Of a stretch of 64,000 nt of DNA, positions 35,290-44,337 are shown piece by piece. Origin of the DNA: an uncultured Planctomycetota bacterium (GTDB lineage: Bacteria > Planctomycetota > Phycisphaerae > UBA1845 > UTPLA1); the NCBI GenBank assembly GCA_900696465.1, contig CAADGE010000022.1, positions 1-64,000 of the forward strand, written 5' to 3'. Under the pieces are notes generated by a model. It was given only the letters and a program-made list of their open reading frames with translations. It was not told the origin of the DNA and did no database searches. The position numbers and the translations under genes are program-made. Numbering within the stretch: the first letter of the stretch is position 1; the number at the start of each line of letters is the position of its first letter.

Positions 35290-36474
35290 CTACCCGAACC
35301 GCCCGCGTTCCCGCGGGGCGCTGGCCCGGAGAAGGTTGAGCTGATAATCACCAATATAGCCCTTCGTCTGAAAATGCTGAAAGAGTTCATCCACCGACCC
35401 AAAGACCTTCGTCGCCGTCTCGGTAATGAACGGCGAGGGCTCCTTCTTCGGCCGCCAGATCACATAGACCTCCTTCGTTCCCTCGAAGGCGTGCTGAAGC
35501 TCGCGCTCGACGCCGCTCGACAGTCCCGGAATCCCACCCGCAAGCTCCGGCACGTAGCTCACGATCATGTCCGACTGGTCGATGAGCTTGAAGTCACGGG
35601 CATAAATCTGACTGTCGATGTCCGGCGCCACGGCAATGACATCCAGAACGTTGAAATCGACGTGGCGGCCATTGACCTCCAGCGTGATCTTGCTCTCACT
35701 GCGCTTCGTCGCCTCGGCCGCCTCGAAGAGCATGCGCTTCTCGTCCAGATCGCCGGGGTCAAAACAGATAAAGTGCTCCGCCAGCGCCTCGCGGAAAGCG
35801 TCGATCTCCGCCAGCACGTCCGGCATGTCCATCACGTGCGACATGGGGAAACTCGGATAAATCTTCTTGCGCTGCGGCTCAAACATCAGCCGGGCCAGCG
35901 ATTCCGCCGTCGACGACTGCACCCCGCGGGCCAGCACGTAATACCGCCCGTATCCGCCGATCGCGTGCGAGAGAATCTCCGTCGCCAGAATCTCCTCCTC
36001 CCGCCAGACCATGATGTCCTTGAGCGTGTGGGCGATGTCATGCTCGCGGGCGAGGCGCTCATGAACAGCATCGACGTTGTCGACCAGCGTCACATAGAGG
36101 TCCGCGTCAAATGCCGTCATATGGTCGAAGTCGAACGCCTCGAAGAGCCCGTGCTTCCAGCGAAAGGTGGCGTGGGTGTTGACGATGACGTTGTCCACCC
36201 GGTCCGCGATGTTAAGAATGTCCTTGAAGACGGCGCGGCGAAGTGTGTTGAGCCGTGAACGCGGCAGGTCGAGGATGCGTCCCGGCACCACGTCCGGCGC
36301 CTCCTTGTACATCATGTCGCCCACGTTGCAGAGCGTCACCTGCTTGCCGCGCTGCTCGGCCTTGCGGACGACCTCCTCCAGAAAGGCCTTCTTGTCCACA
36401 CCGACCTGGCCGGTAACGACCACGCGGACTCCGGCGCGACGGCGCTTTCCAAAGAGCGTATTGGCTTGGCTCAT
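35290..36474 (-). CDS. P-loop-like nucleotide-binding protein of unknown function, 394 aa
   Basis: The N-terminus has VRVVVTGQVGVDKKAFLEEV, a degenerate P-loop, followed by features like those of archaeal-type adenylate kinases (VIVNTHATFRWKHGLFEAFD, then ADLYVTLVDNVDAV). The C-terminal 150 residues include DMIVSYVPELAGGIPGLSSG and VYVIWRPKKEPSPFIT, which look like a nucleoside deoxyribosyltransferase-like or TIR-like fold, but this is weak. The protein is conserved-looking and probably cytosolic. The start at 36474 was chosen over 36489. It is downstream of purL on the same strand. Confidence 0.6.
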   Translation of the reverse strand: MSQANTLFGKRRRAGVRVVVTGQVGVDKKAFLEEVVRKAEQRGKQVTLCNVGDMMYKEAPDVVPGRILDLPRSRLNTLRRAVFKDILNIADRVDNVIVNTHATFRWKHGLFEAFDFDHMTAFDADLYVTLVDNVDAVHERLAREHDIAHTLKDIMVWREEEILATEILSHAIGGYGRYYVLARGVQSSTAESLARLMFEPQRKKIYPSFPMSHVMDMPDVLAEIDAFREALAEHFICFDPGDLDEKRMLFEAAEATKRSESKITLEVNGRHVDFNVLDVIAVAPDIDSQIYARDFKLIDQSDMIVSYVPELAGGIPGLSSGVERELQHAFEGTKEVYVIWRPKKEPSPFITETATKVFGSVDELFQHFQTKGYIGDYQLNLLRASAPRERGRFG

Positions 36475-36688
36475 GACGGATTCTCCCATCTATCTGAGTT
36501 TAACCGAGAGCAGGGTGGTCGCCAAATCAGACGCCGCTTCTCGGACCTGCGGCATGCTCGACTTCAACCAACTCATCCATGGGCAACCGCAGAATACCCG
36601 TGTTGATTCGTCAGTGAATTCGTTTTGACGCGATTGGATTTCACGCTGCCGGGAGCTTGCACGCCCCGCGAGCCGAGGAAGAAAAAGA

Positions 36689-39600
36689 TCACCAGTCCAG
36701 CGGCTGCTTCCATGCCCGTTCGATCTCCGTGAGCGAAAGCCGGACCGTCGCCGGTTCATCCCACGTTTCGAACTCCAGCACCGGCTCGCCATTGGGTGGT
36801 GTTACATCCGTCGTCGCAAGCAGCAGCGATGGCACCTCTGCCGCGAACCGCCTGAACTCGCCCAACCGCTCGTTTACCGGCTCAACGACATACGCAGCAG
36901 GAAACGGATCGAAATAAAAATCCGCCGGCGATTCGTCGGCCCCGCCCCCGCCGCGCAGCAGCGGCGAGCGGCTCACCTCGTCCTGTTCCTCGAACCAGTC
37001 CCCCAGGCCGTGAACGCTGCAACTGCGCCCGGCGGCGAGGCACATCTCGGCAATCGCCACGAGCAGGCCGCCGTCGCTCACATCGTGTACGGCGCTCACC
37101 AGTCCCTCGCGGATCATCCGCGCGACCGTCAGGTGCGTCTGCAGCGCGACGCGCAGATCGAACGGTGGGCGACCCCTCGGCCCGCAGTCGCCCAGGCGCG
37201 TCGGTTGCCCGATCAGGTAGAGCTGCGCGCCGGGTTGCTTCAGGTCCATCGTCACGCAGCGGCGAATGTCGTCGATGAGCGAAACAGCGGAAATCAGCAG
37301 TGTATACGGAATGGCGATTCGGCCGTCACGCACCATGGATGGGCCGTTGAACAAGCCGCGCCCAGCAGGCCGGCCGTTGTCGCGGGGCAGCACCGCAGGG
37401 TGTGCACTACTCACCCTGTGTGCGGAAAGATCGCAGCCAACTTTACTTGCCGCCGCAACGACCTTCTCCACATCGGCCGGGTCGAGTGCGAATTCGTTGT
37501 TGAGTGAATCCTTCCCGCTGATAAACGGCAGACCGTACGCCTTTGCGGTGTCGTAACAGGCCTGACAGGTGCGGACGAGGGCGCCGAGACAGTCGCTGCG
37601 ATCCACCCGCGGCCAGCAGAAATTATCGAGGATCGCCGTCTGCGTCGGGTCACCGCCGACGCAGACAACGTTGCGAAGTGCCTCATCGATGGCACAGACC
37701 GCCATCCAGTACGGGTCGACGTCACCACGTTCCGGGCACAAACCGCAACCGATGGCGATGCCGCGATCGCTGATGAGCTTCGGCCGCACGACCGCCGCAT
37801 CCGACGGGCCTTCGTGCCATCCCACCAGCGGCTTGACCACGCTGCCGGACTGCACTTCATGATCATACTGATGTACGAGCCAGTGTTTGGATGCGACCGT
37901 CGGACTGGAAAGTCGGGAGAGAAGCTCCGCGGCAAGATCGATTTTGGATTCCTGCTGACGGGTCTGGGTCGATGCATTTGCCGTCGACCATTCGGCGACG
38001 AGTTCCTTCTGCGGAATGCCTTCATGCAGAAAGTGCAGATCAAGATCGCCGACGGTCTGCCCTTTATAGCGCACCACCAGCCGGCCCGAATCCGTAAAGC
38101 GACCGATCGGCGTGGCCTCCACATCTTCCGATTTTGCGAGGGCCAGCAGTCGCTCCAGATTCTCCGGCGGCACGGCCAGTACCATCCGCTCCTGCGATTC
38201 GCTGATCCAGATCTCGTCATACCGGAGACCTTCATACTTCAGGGAAACATTCTCCAGGTCGACTTCGCCCCCCGTCTCCGCGGCCATCTCGCCGACGGCC
38301 GATGACAATCCGCCGGCACCGCAGTCGGTGATCGCGGAGAACAGGCAACTCGTGCCGCCCCCCTCGGTCGGATAATCGCGTGCCCGAAGGACGACATCGA
38401 GCACCTTCTTTTCCTCGATCGGGCTGCCGATCTGCACGGCATGGGCGAATTCGTCCTCGTGCGTGTCAGTCAGCTCAGCGCTGGAAAACGTCGCACCGTG
38501 GATGCCGTCGCGCCCGGTCCGCCCGCCCATCACGACAATGACGTCGCCCGGCCGCACCCGCTTCTCGATCCGCGAGCGCGGGATGCGTCCCACGCAACCG
38601 CAGAAGACCAGCGGATTGCCCAGGTAACGCGGATCGAAATGCACCGCGCCATTGACCGTCGGGATCCCCATGCAGTTGCCGTAGTCCCGCACACCGGCGA
38701 CCACCCCCTTGAAGACCGTACGCGGATGAATCACCCCGCGCGGTACGGCGTCGATCGGCCAATTCGGCGGCGCCAGGCAGAAGACGTCGGTGTTTGCCAC
38801 CGGCTTGGCGCCCAGGCCGCAGCCGAGCACGTCACGAATCACGCCGCCGACACCGGTAGCCGCGCCGCCGTAGGGCTCGATCGCCGACGGATGATTGTGG
38901 GTCTCGACCTTGAAGGCGATCGCGTCAACGTCGTCGAAGGCGATGATGCCTGCGTTGTCCTTGAAGACCGATAGACACTGCGGCCCACGACCCTCCGCCA
39001 TCAGCTCCGCCGTCGCCCGTGCAATCGTGTCCTTCAACAGGTTGGCATAGCGAAGCTCGACGGATGCGGCATTTGAAATCTCAGATTCGAACTCGGAATC
39101 GGTCCCAACGACAGATTGCGGATAGCGGATTGCGGATAGCGCGCCTTTCGACGTTTCGACGTTTCGACGTTTCGATTTTTCGGCGTTTTCCCTGGCCCCG
39201 ATTTTCGGCATCGGCGCGCCACGGTAGACAATGGCACTCTTGAGCGTCTTGTGCACGCAATGCTCCGACCACGTCTGAGCCAGTGTCTCAAGCTCCAGAT
39301 CAGTCGGATCACGCCCGAGCGAAGCGTAGTGGTCCTGAATCGCCCGCATCTCATCCGCGGAGAGAAACAGATGTCCCTCGCGGCTTAATCGACTCAGGCC
39401 CTCCGCATCCAACGCACGGATTGCCACCTTGCGAAGCTTGAACTCGTATCTTGGCGGTGCCGGCGGCGGCGCGAGCGGCCTCGTGCCTATGACAACTTCC
39501 TGTATGCAGTCATTCCCCAGTAGCCGCGGAATACGGCGAAGTTCTTCGTCGCTCGGTATCGGCAACAGTTCGTAGCGCAGTGCCGTGCGCACACTCCTCG

Positions 39601-39949
39601 CCTGTATCCCCATGTCAGCCAGAGCCAGCAAGGTTGAATTTGCCACGTTGTCCATCACGCCGGGCTTGAAATGGACCTCCACCGGAAGCGCCTCCGGCGG
39701 ATCGGGTATGGATTCGCCGAGCCCGTGGATCGTGCACCGCTCAGCCACCGGGTCACAAAGCAATTCCGCCGCAATCCGTCGGGGGGCTTGCGGATCAGCA
39801 TCATCCGGCAGCTCAATCAGGTACAGTCGGGCCGTCCGGACCGCTTGAACGCCTCGAATGCCGAAATCGCGCAGGGATTGCGCCACCTGACAGCCAAGGG
39901 GGTCGGAGTGCTCCAAAGTCGAATCTATCTGAAAACGCCAGAGTCCCAA
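36689..39949 (-). CDS. purL: Phosphoribosylformylglycinamidine synthase, PurL with two PurS-like N-terminal domains, 1086 aa
   Basis: Catalyses the ATP-dependent conversion of FGAR to FGAM in purine synthesis. The PurL core has TWSEHCVHKTLKS, VFKDNAGIIAFDD, FKVETHNHPSAIEPYGGAATG, the second-half FISGKDSLNNEF and VSAVHDVSDGGLLVAIAEM. No glutaminase domain is fused, so PurQ must be separate. Residues 1-76 and about 90-155 both look like PurS units, here fused in tandem to PurL. About 55 extra residues after SAIVYRGAPMPKIG come from short tandem repeats. The start is a TTG at 39949 with an AAGGA site; no in-frame ATG is available nearby. Confidence 0.94.
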   Translation of the reverse strand: MGLWRFQIDSTLEHSDPLGCQVAQSLRDFGIRGVQAVRTARLYLIELPDDADPQAPRRIAAELLCDPVAERCTIHGLGESIPDPPEALPVEVHFKPGVMDNVANSTLLALADMGIQARSVRTALRYELLPIPSDEELRRIPRLLGNDCIQEVVIGTRPLAPPPAPPRYEFKLRKVAIRALDAEGLSRLSREGHLFLSADEMRAIQDHYASLGRDPTDLELETLAQTWSEHCVHKTLKSAIVYRGAPMPKIGARENAEKSKRRNVETSKGALSAIRYPQSVVGTDSEFESEISNAASVELRYANLLKDTIARATAELMAEGRGPQCLSVFKDNAGIIAFDDVDAIAFKVETHNHPSAIEPYGGAATGVGGVIRDVLGCGLGAKPVANTDVFCLAPPNWPIDAVPRGVIHPRTVFKGVVAGVRDYGNCMGIPTVNGAVHFDPRYLGNPLVFCGCVGRIPRSRIEKRVRPGDVIVVMGGRTGRDGIHGATFSSAELTDTHEDEFAHAVQIGSPIEEKKVLDVVLRARDYPTEGGGTSCLFSAITDCGAGGLSSAVGEMAAETGGEVDLENVSLKYEGLRYDEIWISESQERMVLAVPPENLERLLALAKSEDVEATPIGRFTDSGRLVVRYKGQTVGDLDLHFLHEGIPQKELVAEWSTANASTQTRQQESKIDLAAELLSRLSSPTVASKHWLVHQYDHEVQSGSVVKPLVGWHEGPSDAAVVRPKLISDRGIAIGCGLCPERGDVDPYWMAVCAIDEALRNVVCVGGDPTQTAILDNFCWPRVDRSDCLGALVRTCQACYDTAKAYGLPFISGKDSLNNEFALDPADVEKVVAAASKVGCDLSAHRVSSAHPAVLPRDNGRPAGRGLFNGPSMVRDGRIAIPYTLLISAVSLIDDIRRCVTMDLKQPGAQLYLIGQPTRLGDCGPRGRPPFDLRVALQTHLTVARMIREGLVSAVHDVSDGGLLVAIAEMCLAAGRSCSVHGLGDWFEEQDEVSRSPLLRGGGGADESPADFYFDPFPAAYVVEPVNERLGEFRRFAAEVPSLLLATTDVTPPNGEPVLEFETWDEPATVRLSLTEIERAWKQPLDW
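39114..39175. repeat. Short tandem repeats inside purL
   Basis: A 14-bp unit GATTGCGGATAGCG is present twice in tandem (39114-39127 and 39128-39141). It is followed by an 8-bp unit TTTCGACG repeated 3.75 times (39146-39175). Both encode part of the extra segment of PurL. The 8-bp unit is not a multiple of three, so gain or loss of one copy would shift the frame. Confidence 0.85.
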
Positions 39950-39992
39950 GAGAGGAATCCTTGTAGGTCCGATATCACCTAAGGCAGCGTTA

Positions 39993-40022
39993 ATATCATG
40001 TAAATAATTGACTTACGTGCAA
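39993..40022 (-). promoter_or_regulatory. Probable purL promoter
   Basis: On the minus strand, TTGCAC (40022-40017) and TGATAT (39998-39993) are 18 bases apart, about 44 bases before the TTG start of purL. The area is AT-rich compared with its surroundings. The remaining intergenic bases up to 40352 show no gene; an in-frame extension of accA across them is not supported. Confidence 0.45.
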
Positions 40023-40352
40023 GCCAATCGGCGAGTTCAGGTCCGAGCTTATCGCGGGGTTGTCCAGTCGTCAATTCCCTCTTGTCGATGAGTAGTCTGA
40101 CGGCTAACCTTTTACCTTGGGTCAGGCCTGCCGGAGTTGCCGATCAGCCATCGGCTGAGCGGTCCCGGGATGGCCGATCCGAAAGTCGGGCTCGCTCTGC
40201 TTCTGCGCGGGAAGCAGCGTCAAGGCGGACAGATGGAGACCGCCCCAATGCCCGATCGGACTATCGGCTTCCGGTTTCAGGACACGTTCCTCGCGATTGA
40301 AGACCCAGACATCGTCCCATCCGACCGGATGCCGGGCATATTGAGGAAGTGC

Positions 40353-41462
40353 ATGAGTACGATTACCAACGGCTCGAATGGCACAAACGGCGGCGGATAT
40401 CTCGAATTCGAACGCCCATTGGCCAAAATAGAAAAGCAGATAGAAGAGCTTGAATCGACCCAGGCGGTCACCGGTCGCGACCTGTCGGAGATGATCCGCA
40501 CGGTCCGGTCCGAGCTGCTCGCGGCCAAGCGCAAGCTCTACGCGGACCTCAACGCATGGGAGACGGTGCAGGTGGCACGGCATCCACGCCGGCCGCTCAC
40601 GCCGGACTATCTCGGCTTGATGGTTCGCGACTTCTGCGAACTCCACGGCGATCGCAACTTCCGCGACGATCGGGCGATCATCACCGGCTTCGGCCGCATT
40701 GGTCCCCACAAATGCATGTTCATCGGTCACAACAAGGGCAAGGACACCAAGGAGCGATTGGAGAACTGCTTTGGCATGGCCCACCCCGAGGGCTATCGCA
40801 AGGCCCTTGCCAAGATGAAACTCGCCGAGAAGTTCGGCGTTCCCGTCGTCTGCCTGATAGATACGGCCGGCGCCTATCCAGGCATCGGCGCCGAGGAGCG
40901 CGGCATCGCCTACGCGATCGCCGTCAACCTCATGGAAATGGCCCGATTGAAAGTGCCGGTCGTCTGCGTCGTGATCGGCGAGGGCGGTTCCGGAGGCGCG
41001 CTGGGCATCGGTGTGGGCGACCGCGTGGCGATGTTCGAGCACGCTTACTACTCAGTCATTTCGCCAGAGGGCTGCGCGGCCATCCTCTGGAAATCTGCCG
41101 AACACGCACAGACGGCTGCCAAAGCCCTGAAGTTCACCTCGAAAGAACTGCGAAAGCTCAACCTCATCGACGATGTCATCAAGGAGCCCCTGGGCGGCGC
41201 ACATCGAGACCCCGCCGCTGCCGCAGCGAGTCTGGAAAAGTACATCGTCGAGTCGCTCCGAGACCTCAAACGCGTCAAGCCCGAGACCCTGCTTAAGAGA
41301 CGCTACAAGCGCCTGCGGGAGCTCGGCTCTTTCTTCACGGTCGAAGGAGCGGCGGCTGCGAAAATCTCCGTTACAAAGCCACGCACTCGCGCAGCGATCA
41401 AGCGGGCCCACAAAGTCATCGTCGCACCGGCGACTGCCCGACCCGTTGCGATCGAGGCCTGA
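40353..41462 (+). CDS. accA: Acetyl-CoA carboxylase carboxyltransferase subunit alpha, 369 aa
   Basis: Part of the carboxyltransferase that makes malonyl-CoA for fatty acid synthesis, working with AccD, which is not in the window. The AccA layout is clear: an N-terminal helical pair (LEFERPLAKIEKQIEELEST), then RHPRRPLTPDYLGLM, FCELHGDRNFRDDRAI, VCLIDTAGAYPGIGAEERG and GEGGSGGALGIGVGD. The start at 40353 has a GAGG site; the frame runs further upstream but the added 72 residues are unlike AccA. The C-terminal tail (after GSFFTVEG) is longer and Ala/Lys-rich. Confidence 0.95.
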   Translation: MSTITNGSNGTNGGGYLEFERPLAKIEKQIEELESTQAVTGRDLSEMIRTVRSELLAAKRKLYADLNAWETVQVARHPRRPLTPDYLGLMVRDFCELHGDRNFRDDRAIITGFGRIGPHKCMFIGHNKGKDTKERLENCFGMAHPEGYRKALAKMKLAEKFGVPVVCLIDTAGAYPGIGAEERGIAYAIAVNLMEMARLKVPVVCVVIGEGGSGGALGIGVGDRVAMFEHAYYSVISPEGCAAILWKSAEHAQTAAKALKFTSKELRKLNLIDDVIKEPLGGAHRDPAAAAASLEKYIVESLRDLKRVKPETLLKRRYKRLRELGSFFTVEGAAAAKISVTKPRTRAAIKRAHKVIVAPATARPVAIEA

Positions 41463-41495
41463 TCGACCGATTAAGAAATCGCATGGTAACTCCGA

Positions 41496-41530
41496 AGGCC
41501 CGAAACTTTCTGTTTCGGGCCTCTTCTTTT
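41496..41530 (+). terminator. Rho-independent terminator after accA
   Basis: A perfect 11-bp stem AGGCCCGAAAC/GTTTCGGGCCT with a 5-base loop is followed by a T-rich run (cttctttt). Confidence 0.92.
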
Positions 41531-41567
41531 CGGTAGGGATCATCTCGCCTCATTCCTATCAGCTCAT

Positions 41568-41647
41568 ATTACTTAAGTAATTATAAAATAACAGCTTACG
41601 AATTTTTCAAATGATGATCTTGCATTTTGATATTTATATGATATCAT
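41568..41647 (+). promoter_or_regulatory. AT-rich promoter with two palindromes before the SPFH gene
   Basis: The stretch between accA and the SPFH gene is markedly AT-rich. It holds a perfect 14-bp palindrome ATTACTTAAGTAAT (41568-41581) and a 10-bp palindrome ATGATATCAT (41638-41647). TTGCAT (41620-41625) and TATCAT (41642-41647), 16 bases apart, could be the promoter; the second palindrome covers the -10. Because the downstream pair includes an Arc-type DNA-binding protein, these may be its operators (inference). Confidence 0.5.
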
Positions 41648-41695
41648 TTAGATGTAAGCGTTTCGGTCATCGTGCCGAACATGGAGGTTACTCAT

Positions 41696-42607
41696 ATGGC
41701 CAGTGAATTCGATCGTGTGCCCAAAAGCGGCTGGGCTGTCTTGCCGCTGCAGATCCTTGCCAGCATCGGCGTCATCGCCGGACTGGTCTGGTCCATCTCT
41801 CTGGCGACCGAGTACCGCGGCCTGCCCGAGGAGGTGTCGCGCCTGTGGCCCGCGATGCACATCATCCTCTGGGTACTGGGCATTCTGACCGTCATTACCT
41901 TCTGGTGCGGCTTCTTCATGCTGCAACCCAATACCGCCGCGGTCCTGCTGCTCTTCGGTGAGTACAAGGGCACCGTGCGCAAGGCGGGCTTTCACTATGC
42001 CAACCCCTTTTACCAGAAGATCAAAGTGTCGCTCCGCGTGCGCAACTTCAACAGCGAGAAGCTCAAGGTCAACGACGCCCGCGGAAACCCCGTGGACATC
42101 GCCGCCATCGTCGTGTGGCGCGTGCAGGACACGGCCCGTGCGGTCTTCGATGTAGACGACTACTCGAACTACGTCCACATCCAGAGTGAATCGGCCGTGC
42201 GACACCTGGCCAGCCGGTATCCCTACGACACGCTGGAAGAGCATGAGCTGTCCCTGCGCGGCAGTCTCGATGAAATCTCGCACGCGTTGACCGAGGAACT
42301 ACAGGAGCGACTCGCCAAGGCCGGCGTCGTGGTCGAAGAAGCGCGGCTCAGCCATCTGGCTTACGCCGCGGAAATCGCCGGCGCCATGCTCCGCCGACAA
42401 CAGGCAGAGGCCATCGTCGCGGCACGCCGACGCATCGTCGACGGCGCCGTCGGCATGGTGCAGATGGCCCTCGAACACCTCGACAAGGAAAAGATCGTTG
42501 AGCTCGACACCGAACGCCGCGCCGCCATGATCAGCAACCTGCTGGTCGTCCTCTGCGGCGAACAGGCCGCCCAACCGGTGGTCAATGCCGGATCGCTCTA
42601 TTCGTGA
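41696..42607 (+). CDS. SPFH/band 7 (slipin/prohibitin-like) membrane protein, 303 aa
   Basis: Two N-terminal hydrophobic segments lie at about residues 12-35 ([20 protein letters not shown]) and 55-75 ([21 protein letters not shown]). The SPFH domain follows: [51 protein letters not shown] helical C-terminal part includes [24 protein letters not shown] proteins form membrane-associated oligomers or scaffolds. The start at 41696 has a GGAGG site. The gene for an Arc-type protein follows after 43 bases, a pairing I recognise from many bacteria. Confidence 0.88.
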   Translation: MASEFDRVPKSGWAVLPLQILASIGVIAGLVWSISLATEYRGLPEEVSRLWPAMHIILWVLGILTVITFWCGFFMLQPNTAAVLLLFGEYKGTVRKAGFHYANPFYQKIKVSLRVRNFNSEKLKVNDARGNPVDIAAIVVWRVQDTARAVFDVDDYSNYVHIQSESAVRHLASRYPYDTLEEHELSLRGSLDEISHALTEELQERLAKAGVVVEEARLSHLAYAAEIAGAMLRRQQAEAIVAARRRIVDGAVGMVQMALEHLDKEKIVELDTERRAAMISNLLVVLCGEQAAQPVVNAGSLYS

Positions 42608-42650
42608 TCGGTCATACGGCTGTGATCAGTCAGAAGTGCGGATGAGGCCG

Positions 42651-42851
42651 ATGCCGTCGAAGAAATCCATCCTGCTGCGCATCTCGCCCGAGCTGTGGGA
42701 GCAGCTGTCCCGCTGGGCCGGAGACGAGCTGCGCAGCGTCAACGGTCAGATCGAGTACATCCTGCGCGAAGCCGTGCGCAAACGAACCGGCCGCGGCATT
42801 CCGCCGACCAGCGACGATACCGATTCTCGCGAGGCGTCGTCGGCCTCCTGA
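42651..42851 (+). CDS. Arc-type ribbon-helix-helix DNA-binding protein, 66 aa
   Basis: The ribbon-helix-helix core reads [19 protein letters not shown] followed by [20 protein letters not shown]. It is typical of the Arc-like proteins found right after SPFH genes. It probably represses the SPFH pair. The alternative start at 42642 adds MRP. The tail ([14 protein letters not shown]) is disordered. Confidence 0.82.
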   Translation: MPSKKSILLRISPELWEQLSRWAGDELRSVNGQIEYILREAVRKRTGRGIPPTSDDTDSREASSAS

Positions 42852-42874
42852 TTGTGTGACGACGTAGCTTCGGA

Positions 42875-44056
42875 CTACGGACGCTCAATCATCATGGCCA
42901 CGGCGTTGCCGCCGCCCAGGCACAGCGTGGCGATGCCGCGCCTGACGCCGCGGGTTTCCATCGCGTCGATCAGCGTGGTCAGGACCCGGGTGCCGCTGCA
43001 GCCGATCGGGTGCCCCAGGGCGATCGCACCACCGAGCACATTGACCCGGTCGTGCGAGATCTCAAGTTGACGCATGCAGGCCAGCATCTGCGCGGCAAAG
43101 GCCTCGTTGATCTCGAACAGGTCGATGTCTTTGACCTTGTGCCCGGTCTTGTCACAGAGTTGTCGTACCGCTCCGACCGGGGCGATGAAGAGTTCCTTCG
43201 GCGGCACGCCGAAGGTCGTGTGTGCGATGATTCTCGCCCGGATCGGCCAGCCGCGCTTCTTCGCTTCGTCCTCACTGGACAGCAGGGCCATCGCCGCGCC
43301 ATCCGTCAACTGCGATGAATTGCCCGCCGTCACGGTTCCGTCCTTCTCGAAGGCCGGCTTGAGTTTCTGCAGGTCCGCGAGGGTCACCTCGGGGCGGATC
43401 GACTCGTCTTCGGAGAAGATCGTCGGTCCTTTCTTGCCCGGCACTTCGATCGGGGCGATCGTCTTCCTGAAAGCGCCGGACTTCTGAGCCGCGGCAGCGC
43501 GATGATGACTTTCCAGCGCGAAGGCATCCTGATCTTCGCGGGATATGTTGTACTTCTTTGCGGTGTATTCGGCGGCGCTGCCCATGCCCCAGCCCTCGAA
43601 CGGGCATGTCAGGCCGTCGGCCAGCATGCCGTCTTCCATGGTGATGTGGCCGAACTTGGTCGCGCCGGTCCGCGTGCCGCGCACGTAATACGGCGCATTG
43701 GACATGCTCTCCATGCCGCCGGTCAGAATGATCTTCGCCTGATCAAGCCGGATGTTGTTGTCAGCGTTCATCGCCGCGCGAAGGCCCGATCCGCAGACCT
43801 GATTGACGGTCACTGCCGTGATCGTCGGCGGAAGACCGGCCTTCAGCGCCACCTGTCGCGCGGGATTCTGCCCGACCCCTGCCTGGAGAACCTGGCCGAT
43901 GAGCGCCCAATCGACGATGTCGAATGGGCAGCCGACTTCATTCAGGAGAGACTTCGCCACCTGCGCGCCGATCTCCGGCGCGGAAAGCGAACTGAGTGAA
44001 CCGAGAAACTTGCCCATCGGGCTACGCTTGGAACCGACAATCACCGATCGCGTCAT
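42875..44056 (-). CDS. Acetyl-CoA acetyltransferase (thiolase), 393 aa
   Basis: Catalyses thiolytic cleavage of, or condensation to, acetoacetyl-CoA. The active-site Cys88 is in VNQVCGSGLRAA. The other catalytic motifs are EAFAAQ, GGAIALGHPIGCSG (His near 353) and the C-terminal CLGGGNAVAM. The length is normal for AtoB/PhaA-type enzymes; a beta-ketothiolase role in beta-oxidation is equally possible. The gene lies at the end of the acyl-CoA dehydrogenase cluster but has its own promoter with a palindrome. Confidence 0.95.
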   Translation of the reverse strand: MTRSVIVGSKRSPMGKFLGSLSSLSAPEIGAQVAKSLLNEVGCPFDIVDWALIGQVLQAGVGQNPARQVALKAGLPPTITAVTVNQVCGSGLRAAMNADNNIRLDQAKIILTGGMESMSNAPYYVRGTRTGATKFGHITMEDGMLADGLTCPFEGWGMGSAAEYTAKKYNISREDQDAFALESHHRAAAAQKSGAFRKTIAPIEVPGKKGPTIFSEDESIRPEVTLADLQKLKPAFEKDGTVTAGNSSQLTDGAAMALLSSEDEAKKRGWPIRARIIAHTTFGVPPKELFIAPVGAVRQLCDKTGHKVKDIDLFEINEAFAAQMLACMRQLEISHDRVNVLGGAIALGHPIGCSGTRVLTTLIDAMETRGVRRGIATLCLGGGNAVAMMIERP

Positions 44057-44121
44057 GATGTATTCTCCACGTTGTTTGCGATCCGCGAGGCCTGCCCCGC
44101 CCGATTCGCATTCATAGGGGA

Positions 44122-44151
44122 ATTATAAAGGACTTTTGTGCGTTCGCACAA
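44122..44151 (-). promoter_or_regulatory. Thiolase promoter overlapped by a 16-bp palindrome
   Basis: On the minus strand TTGTGC (44151-44146) and TATAAT (44127-44122) are 18 bases apart. The -35 overlaps a 16-bp palindrome TTGTGCG-tt-CGCACAA (44136-44151 on the + strand) with perfect 7-bp arms. This looks like the operator of a dimeric repressor such as a TetR-family fatty-acid regulator; no such regulator is in the window. Confidence 0.7.
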
Positions 44152-44337
44152 CAGCCCCCCGTCGCGCCGCCGATCCCGTTCGCCCCTCGCCGCGGTGAAG
44201 CGTTCCTCCCGTGATCTATCGGACTTTCGTGCTCACGGCCGGTCCACGGCGGAGCGGGCTACCGGTGCAGATGCGAGTTGGTTCGCTCCGCAGAGGTTTG
44301 TGTCGGCGGATAGACCGCGTTCCGTTGCGGTTTGCTT

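Noticed and set aside
40137-40352. N-terminal extension of AccA by 72 residues
   Set aside because: The extra segment is unlike AccA, and a good GAGG site with ATG lies at 40353.
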